64,000 bases of DNA. Source: Chondrosia reniformis (Eukaryota > Porifera > Demospongiae > Chondrillida > Chondrillidae). Below are positions 13,511-25,300 of this stretch, piece after piece. A model generated the notes under the pieces. The model did not search any database. It was not told the origin of the DNA and worked only from the letters and a program-made list of their open reading frames with translations. The translations under genes and the position numbers were made by a program. Every line of letters begins with the position of its first letter. Positions within the stretch are counted from its first letter, which is position 1. The stretch covers positions 4,588,001 to 4,652,000 of the forward strand of contig OX359201.1 of the NCBI GenBank assembly GCA_947172415.1, in the 5' to 3' direction.

Positions 13511-14485
13511 TCACTTGGTGCACACTACACAGGAAAGTTCCTTGCGCCCATCATAAGGTGCACAAGGGAGACCAGTAGAACAGTCTGCTTCAACATGATA
13601 GATGAGAGCTCCATTTATGTTAGCTGAAGTTCCATCCACCAGATCAGGGTAGTTGTCTACACATGTAAACATAGTGCGACCACTGTGATCATAGCTATCA
13701 GCCATCAACCATCCATAATACTCTCTGGTCCATCCACTTGGACATATGTAGGTTCCAGGTATCATCAGCTGCTTTGAACGATTGTTGACTTCACATACAG
13801 CACAGGGAACATTGTGATCATGAGTACGATCTCTGTTAAGTGCTTGACCACCTCCAATCTCATATTCAGTTCCATAAATAGGAGAGTAACCACGATTAAC
13901 AGTACTAGTCCCTGGCTGGTACAGTGGTTCTTTGGTCATACAGATATAGTTAGCTCCTCCTCCACTGTGAGTATAGTGTGATCCAGCTGTTAGACCTTCA
14001 TACACTAGTGTAGTTCCACTAGTGCTGGGACAGCTATTCTTTCCCCATCTGATGTAAGTCAGCCCTCCCCCATCCTTTCCAGATAGTCCAGGTGGTCCCA
14101 CAAGACCAGGTGCACCACTTGGTCCTTCCACTCCTTGCATTCCATCCCTCCCGTCTCTGCCTTGCACACCATCACGTCCATCCCTGCCAGGTAAGCAGTC
14201 ACATTTACCTCTCCAAGCACTCCTTGTAGGAAGAGAATCACTTTCATTTTGTCTAGTAACAGCTCTCCTGATAATTGGACCTTTAATGGCTAGAAAGTAA
14301 GAGTCTAATTAACCTCTTTTTCAGTAAATATACGTATAATTATGATTTTAACTTTATACCATGTGTACATGTAGTATTACATCACTGACTTAATATTTCA
14401 GACACTTAGAGATGTGTGTACCTCCAATTCCTGTAGTCAAAATTCCAAGTAAGATAGCAAATGTCACAGTTGAGTACAACATCAT
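13511..14485 (-). CDS. Secreted short-chain collagen, spongin-like
   Basis: Two exons, 14485-14422 and 14289-13511, joining in frame to 280 residues. The N-terminus MMLYSTVTFAILLGILTTGIG is a hydrophobic signal peptide or anchor. Next come a basic stretch (IIRRAVTRQNES) and a CDC motif, then about 17 Gly-X-Y triplets (GRDGRDGVQGRDGRDG through GPPGLSGKDG, residues about 63-115). The globular end starts TYIRWGKNSCP and has about 10 cysteines, including CAVCEVNNR and the terminal CVVCTK. This arrangement matches the short-chain collagens of sponges (the Ephydatia spongin-like type) and similar cnidarian proteins, which are extracellular matrix components. Two ATG codons open the frame; I chose the first. 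The short triple helix with one large NC1-like exon is typical of the group. Confidence 0.88.
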
Positions 14486-15441
14486 TAAGTCCTGGCTACA
14501 GTTTTGAACTATCGATCACTGGTATACCTTTTCTTCTTGAGGAGAAATGAATTCTACAAAAGTTTTGTTCTTCAGCCAATTCTAAATATATAAATTAAAG
14601 TTTCTACTTTTATAGCTGAAGTTGTTTACTTCTTATAATCACATTCATACCAATTGCAAGTAAATACATTTTTATAATTAGGATTTTTTATAAAGGAAGT
14701 TGTTATGAAGGTAGTGCCTTGCATGTACTTTCAATATTCTATGTATAAGGATATTCATAATGTGTAAATTCTCTATTGTTATATTGGGAAGTAAGATTGT
14801 CATTGCAGTTGATGCAGCAGAAAAGCATTTCTAATCATATTCATTGTCCCATAACTGCATTCATAGCCTGCAGTGCTGCTTGTTTGGCAGTTATTTAAAA
14901 TTTATTTTCTAAAAGGTTCCACCTTAATGAATACTTCTAGAGCAAAACAAGTCAATGTGTAGCCACTGTTATAAACACGTGCACTTCAATAAACAATTTT
15001 AAATAAAATACACAATTGGGAACACAATACATTATGGAATTGTAATATAATGGACACCTAAGAAATGTATTACCTCCAGTCTAATACTGTATTTGTCCAT
15101 AGAGGCCTAGTCAAAAGTGATCGGAATGAAGTAGAGGCCTGGGCCTCTACTCAGACAAATACTTAAAACTACATACTTAGCCTCAAAAATGTAACATCAT
15201 TATGTTCTGTCTATAAATATATTCTCCCTGGCCTATAGCTATAGCTTGCTTTACTGTTTATATATTGTATCACATTTAAGATACTATATTATGTACACAT
15301 TTAACTGTATAGTAACAATCTTACTAATTAAATCAGGAGTATATACATATGTTCGTACATGCCAAATATACCTGAAATTATAAAACTATATATATACTAT
15401 AAACTGACTAAAGTTCCGATTCTATAGTATAACTATATAAA
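14486..15441. other. Intergenic, with a palindromic repeat near 15090-15170
   Basis: Mostly AT-rich without coding potential. Near 15095-15165 is a short dispersed element: tttgtccatagaggcct, a palindromic gaggcctgggcctc and cagacaaatac. Related copies occur at 7410-7440 (start of the 17-bp minisatellite) and near 61345-61385. Confidence 0.45.
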
Positions 15442-15741
15442 TTAAAGTTTAGCCTGTTCATCTGGTAGAGGGTCACTGTGAGGCACCGCATGATCACCTT
15501 TTCCAAACTCTTTGATGAGTTCCTCTTCCTCTTGATCCATTTCAAGTGAAGGATCTACGTTAGTGCCATTCATTATCACTTCATGATGGTCGTCCTCTCT
15601 GTCCAGCAGCTCACAAGGAGATACATCTAATGGACACATTATTAGAAGATACAAACTACAACTGGTACCCATTGATAATCCAAGTGATAATACAACCACA
15701 AGCATTGTCAAACAACACAAAAAGCATTTGCTGGGCATCAA
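15442..15741 (-). CDS. Possible terminal exon or short secreted protein, doubtful
   Basis: An open frame of 99 codons. Its first third (hydrophobic, MMPSKCFLCC) overlaps the tRNA-like sequence at 15724-15794 and may not be coding. The rest, from about 15626, looks more like protein: acidic, with MDQEEEELIKEFGKGDHAVP and a stop after DEQAKL. An acceptor (cattag) just before DVSPCEL would make 15626-15442 a last exon. It lies downstream of the PAF-acetylhydrolase stop, so an alternative 3' exon of that gene or a separate small gene are both possible. I recognise no family. Confidence 0.3.
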   Translation of the reverse strand: MMPSKCFLCCLTMLVVVLSLGLSMGTSCSLYLLIMCPLDVSPCELLDREDDHHEVIMNGTNVDPSLEMDQEEEELIKEFGKGDHAVPHSDPLPDEQAKL

Positions 15742-15794
15742 ACCCAGGACAGCTGGTTATGACCACCAGTGCTCTGCCACTGAGTCACAATTAC
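15724..15794 (-). tRNA. tRNA-like sequence (tRNA pseudogene or SINE head)
   Basis: Minus strand. An A-box-like TGACTCAGTGG is followed at normal distance by a B-box-like GGTTTGATGCC (consensus GGTTCGANNCC, one change). CTGGT/ACCAG forms a perfect anticodon stem around a 7-nt loop containing CAT. CTGGG/CCCAG forms a perfect T stem around TTTGATG. The acceptor ends pair poorly (GTAATTG against CAAATGC), and position 33 is not T in this fold. So it is a decayed tRNA, perhaps Met-like, or the pol III head of a SINE. Confidence 0.6.
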
Positions 15795-16375
15795 TCTGTT
15801 GATGTCTCCCTCTCAAATTGACTGTACAAAACAAACCAATTACCATATATTAGGAATCAAAAGCAAGGTTAGTAGGTTGCGATTTATTCCATTTACGGGT
15901 ATAAGTAAACTATTATGCTTAGAAGAATGCAAGGTAAAGTGCTTCAGGTGTATGGACCAGTTTATGGAATTACTAAAGTGTCAAATCAATGCACATCAAA
16001 AGATTGCAGATCTGGGCAAACTTGCAATCATGCATTCTTTAGACAGATTCATTCAATTCCTGATATACATCAGTCATTTACCATAAGAGTACTGATTTAA
16101 TTCAAAGCTGAGTATCAGAGATTCATCCCACATCTTCTGTGAATATTTTATGATAAATTGCAACCACTGACAGCTTTACATTACACATTTTAAAAGGAAA
16201 AAGAAATGGAAACAACAACTGGGAATGGAACCCTGGAGAGATGGTGTAGACACTATAGATCTAATAACTATTGTCAGAGACATTGTATCAGTTTTATCTC
16301 CATTCAAGTAGGAAGGGGCTTTAATATATGTACTAATGTAAATAGTGACTTAAACTTGAGGTCCTGCTTGTGGCC

Positions 16376-19300
16376 CTATGCAAATCCATACAAAGTGTCT
16401 ATAGTTATATTATATTCTAAGAACATTTTAATTCTCAGAAAAGTCTCATTGCAAACTTCAATTGTTTCATCATTGCTCAATCCTATACCTTTCCACAGAT
16501 ACCTTTTAAGAAAGGCATGCGAGAGTTCTTGATTGACTTCATAAGCTACTACAGGATCAATTGCAGATGGATAATTAATCTGTTTTAAAACAAAAGCTGG
16601 CACTATGAAGGGTGTATCTGTCTGGCTTGTGTGAGATGTTCCCCTGCAACAACACAAAGAAAGGAGAGAGAAAGCCTGAAAGTTAACAACTTTTCTAAAT
16701 CAACGTACTACACATATCTATACAAGCTAATTAACTAGTGTCTTTTGAAAACATATATAGATAAATAATCTGCATAAACTGTACTTGGCTTACAGTCGTA
16801 ATGACAAATAAACAATGTGACATTGGACATATAATGAATGTATTTCTTATCCTTTGGTCAGAAGAACTCACCTCAGAGTGACAAGTTTACATAGAGGTCC
16901 TGTATAGAGAGAATAGAAAGGTCACCATCAGGATTTTCTACAACAAAATAGCCCTGATTACAAGATAGTGTAGACTTACCGAGATGCTTTGTAAGTTTCA
17001 ATATTCTTCGTATATTATAGGGCCAATGAAACGACCATGAATTGATGAAAAGTAGAGGTTTTGAGACTTTGGTGTACACTTCTTTGTAGATTGGAAACAT
17101 CCATGAGTCCAATGCAACTGCACAGCTACACATGGAAACAGCTACGTACAGTAAGTATAGTGTACGTATGTATGGAGCAACAGTTTATTAATTGGATCTA
17201 GATGGTGGCCAATTAAATGAGATTCATTTGAGCCTATAGAATGCGTAAAACATTTTTTACTGATCGTACATAGTTCAGGGTGAAGATAAATTAATTAAAG
17301 CACCACTTTTGATACCTTGAAATCTAGAGTTGAATCATCTTTTGAAAGGATTATCTTTTGACTTTTAGAGCATCTAAAGACGCAGTTTGGTTATTTCTTT
17401 TTCTTTGCTGTCAGACGTTTCGACCCTGAGGGTCTTCTTCAGTGACTGCTGGAAACCCTTTTTATGAGTACTTCCTTTTCTTCTCCTTCCCCCGGAAATG
17501 ATGTAATGAACGACATCATCAATGAGGTAATTGAAAATGGCAGGGGGGGGAACGATGCCTATAAAAAGCAGCCACCTGCAGACCAACAGCAGTCACTGAA
17601 GAAGACCCTCAGGTTCGAAACGTCTGACAGCAAAGAAGAAACAACCAAACTGCATGTTTAGATGCTCTAAAAGTCGAAAGATGATCCTTTCAAAAGATAA
17701 GTTCGATGCAGTTAGAAGGAATCCTTACTCTATTAAAGTTGAATTATCAATGACCAACTAGCTCTATAAGAACCAGATTGTCTACCCTTGTAGATGAATT
17801 GTAAAGGAAAGATTTCACTGGGGAGTGCATGCATTGGCTGCAAAGTAGATGAACTGCCAAATGATTTCCAAAGGTAATTGAAATCAACATGATTTCATAA
17901 AAATCAATGATAATAGTTTTGGATCTATATACATATATCTAACAATTGAACATTTGCTGCAAGATAGTATGATTCAAGTCACTGTAAAACCCACTTATCC
18001 ACACAAAGATATACAAGTTAAAACTCACTGAAACCGGTCATCTTCAGTAATGGACACAATAGAGGAAGCCGCTCCAAAGGAGTGTCCCATTGCCACCACA
18101 TGATCAAAGTCTAACCTTCCCTATAGAGCAGCAGGTACACAAGTATGACTGGCTAGATTGGTCAAATTCATACGTATGTACAAGTATGACTGGCTAGATA
18201 CAAGTATGACTGGCTAGATACAAATATGACTGGCTAGATACAAGTATGACTGGCTAGATACAAGTATGACTGGCTAGATACAAGTATGAATGGCTAGATA
18301 CAAGTATGACTGGCTAGATACAAGTATGACTGGCTAGGTACAAGTATGACTGGCTAGGTACAAGTATGACTGGCTAGGTACAAGTATGACTGGCTAGATA
18401 CAAGTATGACTGGCTAGGTACAAGTATGACTGGCTAGATACAAGTATGACTGGCTAGGTACAAGTATGACTGGCTAGATACAAGTATGACTGGCTAGGTA
18501 CAAGTATGACTGGCTAGATACAAGTATGACTGGCTAGGTACAAGTATGACTGGCTAGGTACAAGTATGACTGGCTAGATACAAGTATGACTGGCTAGGTA
18601 CAAGTATGACTGGCTAGGTACAAGTATGACTGGCTAGGTACAAGTATGACTGGCTAGGTACAAGTATGACTGGCTAGGTACAAGTATGACTGGCTAGGTA
18701 CAAGTATGACTGGCTAGGTACAAGTATGACTGGCTAGGTACAAGTATGACTGGCTAGATACAAGTATGACTGGCTAGATACAAGTATGACTGGCTAGATA
18801 CAAGTATGACTGGCTAGGTACAAGTATGACTGGCTAGATACAAGTATGACTGGCTAGGTACAAGTATGACTGGCTAGATACAAGTATGACTGGCTAGATA
18901 CAAGTATGACTGGCTAGGTACAAGTATGACTGGCTAGATACAAGTATGACTGGCTAGATACAAGTATGACTGGCTAGATTGGTCAAATTCATACGTATGT
19001 ACAAGTATGACTGGCTAGATTGGTCAAATTCATACGTATGTACAAGTATGACTGGCTAGATTGGTCAAATTCATACGTATGTACAAGTATGACTGGCTAG
19101 ATTGGTCAAATTCATACGTATGTACAAGTATGACTGGCTAGGTACAAGTATGACTGGCTAGATTGGTCAAATTCATACGTATGTACAAGTATGACTGGCT
19201 AGATTGGTCAAATTCATACGTATGTACAAGTATGACTGGCTAGGTACAAGTATGACTGGCTAGGTACAAGTATGACTGGCTAGATACAAGTATGACTGGC

Positions 19301-22300
19301 TAGATACAAGTATGACTGGCTAGATTGGTCAAATTCATACGTATGTACAAGTATGACTGGCTAGATTGGTCAAATTCATACGTATGTACAAGTATGACTG
19401 GCCAGATTGGTCAAATTCATACGTATGTACAAGTATGACTGGCTAGATTGGTCAAATTCATACGTATGTACAAGTATGACTGGCTAGGTACAAGTATGAC
19501 TGGCTAGATTGGTCAAATTCATACGTATGTACAAGTATGACTGGCTAGATTGGTCAAATTCATACGTATGTACAAGTATGACTGGCTAGGTACAAGTATG
19601 ACTGGCTAGGTACAAGTATGACTGGCTAGATACAAGTATGACTGGCTAGATACAAGTATGACTGGCTAGATACAAGTATGACTGGCTAGGTACAAGTATG
19701 ACTGGCTAGATACAAGTATGACTGGCTAGGTACAAGTATGACTGGCTAGGTACAAGTATGACTGGCTAGGTACAAGTATGACTGGCTAGATACAAGTATG
19801 ACTGGCTAGGTACAAGTATGACTGGCTAGGTACAAGTATGACTGGCTAGGTACAAGTATGACTGGCTAGATACAAGTATGACTGGCTAGGTACAAGTATG
19901 ACTGGCTAGGTACAAGTATGACTGGCTAGGTACAAGTATGACTGGCTAGGTACAAGTATGACTGGCTAGATACAAGTATGACTGGCTAGATACAAGTATG
20001 ACTGGCTAGATACAAGTATGACTGGCTAGGTACAAGTATGACTGGCTAGATACAAGTATGACTGGCTAGGTACAAGTATGACTGGCTAGATACAAGTATG
20101 ACTGGCTAGATACAAGTATGACTGGCTAGGTACAAGTATGACTGGCTAGATACAAGTATGACTGGCTAGATACAAGTATGACTGGCTAGATACAAGTATG
20201 ACTGGCTAGATTGGTCAAATTCATTTATAATTCAACAAACATACCTGAAATTGGGAAACGTCTAGTTTGCCATTAGGAAAAATGGCTGTCTCCTTTCCCA
20301 AATCCAACTGATGCAAGAAATCCAGTACTTGTCCCATTTCACTACTCCGCTGTTTCACCTGTAGAAATACAATTGAATGGAATCAAGTAGAATGTACGTT
20401 GGTATGCAGATAAGAAAGAGCCAAACACTACAGAATCAATATGGAGGAAAAACTTTTAATGTCAATTTTAAGCAAAGACTATGATGATCCAACAACAATT
20501 AATATTCAAACTCCATTGCCTTCTTTTTAATTCCGTACAGATTAACTTATGTACATAGGGTTAAAAGAAGTCAATCAGTAGAGGAAGGATGCATGGGTAC
20601 ACACATACATACATACACATATACAATCTATAAACACAGAAAATTATAAAAAATATAGTTTAAAATGTCTCACAATACACACATGTATGTACCTGATCAT
20701 GTCTCAGAGGAAGTTCAATCTTGGGTCGGTCAATGTACTCTATCCAGGCCTCTTGAAAGCTAACCTGCCCATTACTGTCAGTTACCTTATTCTGAGTACC
20801 ACAGAGCGAGGCTGAGTGATCCCTATTCAAAGGTTTGTGTGCAGTAGAGGAACATATACACAAGTCTACTATGCAGCACATAAGTTGCCGAAGAGCTACA
20901 GTTTCTAGTCATGAGTACGTCGACAAACATTCAGCCATTAATTAGCTCTTTTTGCAAAGCATTTTACTGAAAGGCCAAGTACATGTACGTATATATATGT
21001 ATATATATGTTTAAGGTATGGTATGGGTATATACGTATATAGGTTATGTTAAGCTAAGGTATTTGGGTGTAAGGAAGTTATAGGTATAGTTAAGAGAATA
21101 AAAGTTTCTTATTAAGTATAATTGAATGATGTCTTCCGTAAGAAACTATGGAAATGTATCCTACGTATATATACATGCCTTCTGACATAGCTTACTATAA
21201 CCTTAACATTTCATGATCAACAGGGAAGTTTAACATAATATATTTAACCAGCAGTGCCATTAACAGCTGATGGGAGCATACTGTTGCTTGTTGCTTATTA
21301 ACAAATTGCAACAAAGTTCAAAGTGCCCCAATATGTTACACATTAGAAATACTGGATATTGGATGTTAGGTGACGCAATCACAAAAGTGAGTTGATAAAA
21401 ATGGCCTCCTCCCACTAATGTACATATGTAGGGGCATTCCCTAGTGTACCTTGGGGCATTCCCTCCTATCTAAGAGATTATGAACACTCAATTTAAAGAT
21501 AGAAGAGTCAATATGATATGGTTGATCTCTCAAAAATACAAGATATCAATTGAAAGATAAGGTATTGCTATATACTGTATAGCTGTAAATATTGGCAGGA
21601 AGAATGTTTGGCAATTTTGGACTGATTTAAATATTGGTGTTTTAATTTTGGTACTTTTAATTTTTGGTGGTTACCTTGCCACCTTATACGTCACAATGGA
21701 TTACATATTGGCAGATCATAATTTGGCGATTTGTGTGAAAATCGCCAATTCACCAAAATAAATTCCCTGCCAATATTTCCAGCTATATGGTACTCACAGA
21801 GTGAAACACAATCCTACGTACCTGTGTTCCAGAGCTGCTACTATATATCCATGTGAGGCCAAATCACAATGAATGGCACTATAGGTAGTCCTCATGGCCG
21901 TCAAGCCATGAGAGAATACTACAATGGGCATCCTCTCTTTCCCCTCACTGGAGCTCAGCAATGGCGCAGAACAAATGGCTGGCACGTGAGGATCTATATG
22001 ATAAAGGTATACCACATTACATTACTAGATCTACATGACAAAGGTATACCATATTACATTACTAGATCTACATGACATGACAAAGGTATACCACATTACA
22101 TTACTAGATCTACATGACAAAGGTATACCATATTACATCACTAGATCTACATGACATGATAAAGGTATACCACATTACATTACTAGATCTACATGACAAA
22201 GGTATACCATATTACATTACTAGATCTACATGACATGACAAAGGTATACCACATTACATTACTAGATCTACATGACAAAGGTATACCATATTACATCACT

Positions 22301-25300
22301 AGATCTACATGACATGACAAAGGTATACCACATTACATGACTAGATTGACATGACAAAGGTATACCACATTACATTACTAGATTGACATGACAAAGGTAT
22401 ACCACATTACATTACTAGATCTACATGACAAAGGTATACCACATTACATTACTAGATCTACATGACAAAGGTATACCACATTACATGACTAGATTGACAT
22501 GACAAAGGTATACCACATTACATTACTAGATTGACATGACAAAGGTATACCACATTACATGACTAGATTGACATGATAAAGGTATACCACATTACATGAC
22601 TAGATCTACATGACAAAGGTATACCACATTACATGACTAGATCTACATGACAAAGGTATACCACATTACATGACTAGATTGACATGACAAAGGTATACCA
22701 CATTACATTACTAGATTGACATGACAAAGGTATACCACATTACATGACTAGATTGACATGACAAAGGTATACCACATTACATGACTAGATTGACATGACA
22801 AAGGTATACCACATTACATGACTAGATTGACATGACAAAGGTATACCACATTACATGACTAGATTGACATGACAAAGGTATACCCTATTACATGACTAGA
22901 TCTACATGACAAAGGTATACCACATTACATTACTAGATCTACATGACAAAGGTATACCACATTACATTACTAGATCTACATGACAAAGGTATACCTCATT
23001 ACATCACTAGATCTACATGACAAAGGTATACCACATTACATGACTAGATTGACATGACAAAGGTATACCACATTACATGACTAGATTGACATGACAAAGG
23101 TATACCACATTACATTACTAGATCTACATGACAAAGGTATACCACATTACATTACTAGATCTACATGACAAAGGTATACCACATTACATGACTAGATCTA
23201 CATGACAAAGGTATACCTCATTACATCACTAGATCTACATGACAAAGGTATACCACATTACATGACTAGATTGACATGACAAAGGTATACCACATTACAT
23301 GACTAGATTGACATGACAAAGGTATACCATATTACATTACTAGATCTACATGACAAAGGTATACCACATTACATGACTAGATTGACATGACAAAGGTATA
23401 CCACATTACATGACTAGATTGACATGACAAAGGTATACCACATTACATGACTAGATTGACATGACAAAGGTATACCACATTACATGACTAGATCTACATG
23501 ACAAAGGTATACCACATTACATGACTAGATTGACATGACAAAGGTATACCACATTACATTACTAGATCTACATGACAAAGGTATACCATATTACATCACT
23601 AGATCTACATGACATGACAAAGGTATACCACATTACATTACTAGATTGACATGACAAAGGTATACCACATTACATGACTAGATTGACATGACAAAGGTAT
23701 ACCACATTACATGACTAGATTGACATGACAAAGGTATACCACATTACATTACTAGATTGACATGACAAAGGTATACCACATTACATTACTAGATTGACAT
23801 GACAAAGGTATACCACATTACATTACTAGATCTACATGACAAAGGTATACCACATTACATGACTAGATTGACATGACAAAGGTATACCACATTACATGAC
23901 TAGATTGACATGACAAAGGTATACCACATTACATTACTAGATTGACATGACAAAGGTATACCACATTACATGACTAGATTGACATGACAAAGGTATACCA
24001 CATTACATGACTAGATTGACATGACAAAGGTATACCACATTACATGACTAGATTGACATGACAAAGGTATACCACATTACATTACTAGATTGACATGACA
24101 AAGGTATACCACATTACATGACTAGATTGACATGACAAAGGTATACCACATTACATGACTAGATTGACATGACAAAGGTATACCACATTACATGACTAGA
24201 TTGACATGACAAAGGTATACCACATTACATGACTAGATTGACATGACAAAGGTATACCCTATTACATGACTAGATCTACATGACAAAGGTATACCACATT
24301 ACATTACTAGATCTACATGACAAAGGTATACCACATTACATTACTAGATCTACATGACAAAGGTATACCTCATTACATCACTAGATCTACATGACAAAGG
24401 TATACCACATTACATGACTAGATTGACATGACAAAGGTATACCACATTACATGACTAGATTGACATGACAAAGGTATACCACATTACATTACTAGATCTA
24501 CATGACAAAGGTATACCACATTACATTACTAGATCTACATGACAAAGGTATACCACATTACATGACTAGATCTACATGACAAAGGTATACCTCATTACAT
24601 CACTAGATCTACATGACAAAGGTATACCACATTACATGACTAGATTGACATGACAAAGGTATACCACATTACATGACTAGATTGACATGACAAAGGTATA
24701 CCATATTACATTACTAGATCTACATGACAAAGGTATACCACATTACATGACTAGATTGACATGACAAAGGTATACCACATTACATGACTAGATTGACATG
24801 ACAAAGGTATACCACATTACATGACTAGATTGACATGACAAAGGTATACCACATTACATGACTAGATCTACATGACAAAGGTATACCACATTACATGACT
24901 AGATTGACATGACAAAGGTATACCACATTACATTACTAGATCTACATGACAAAGGTATACCATATTACATCACTAGATCTACATGACATGACAAAGGTAT
25001 ACCACATTACATTACTAGATTGACATGACAAAGGTATACCACATTACATGACTAGATTGACATGACAAAGGTATACCACATTACATGACTAGATTGACAT
25101 GACAAAGGTATACCACATTACATTACTAGATTGACATGACAAAGGTATACCACATTACATTACTAGATTGACATGACAAAGGTATACCACATTACATTAC
25201 TAGATCTACATGACAAAGGTATACCACATTACATGACTAGATTGACATGACAAAGGTATACCACATTACATGACTAGATTGACATGACAAAGGTATACCA

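Larger units (their letters stand above)
17337..17698. repeat. Foldback element with hammerhead-like motifs in both arms
   Basis: Arms of about 120 bp (17337-17453 and 17585-17698) are inverted copies. Both contain atcttttgaaaggat, agagcatctaaagacgcag-like and gctgtcagacgtttcgaccc blocks. The roughly 130-bp centre has a plus-strand open frame starting MSTSFSSPSPGN. Half-copies of the arm occur elsewhere in the window. It lies between exons 5 and 6 of the PAF-acetylhydrolase gene. Family unknown; a retrozyme or Penelope-related origin is possible because those carry hammerheads in terminal repeats. Confidence 0.75.

Noticed and set aside
16873-17133. 86-codon frame running past PAF-acetylhydrolase exon 6
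   Set aside because: After LTKHLG it reads through an intron donor (GTAAGT); the true next exon is 16899-16872 in another frame.
18138-20222. CRISPR-like array of 20-bp repeats
   Set aside because: No unique spacers; units abut directly, and the DNA is eukaryotic intron.
21869-22075. Plus-strand 68-codon frame
   Set aside because: Antisense to PAF-acetylhydrolase exon 2 and runs into the 37-bp array.
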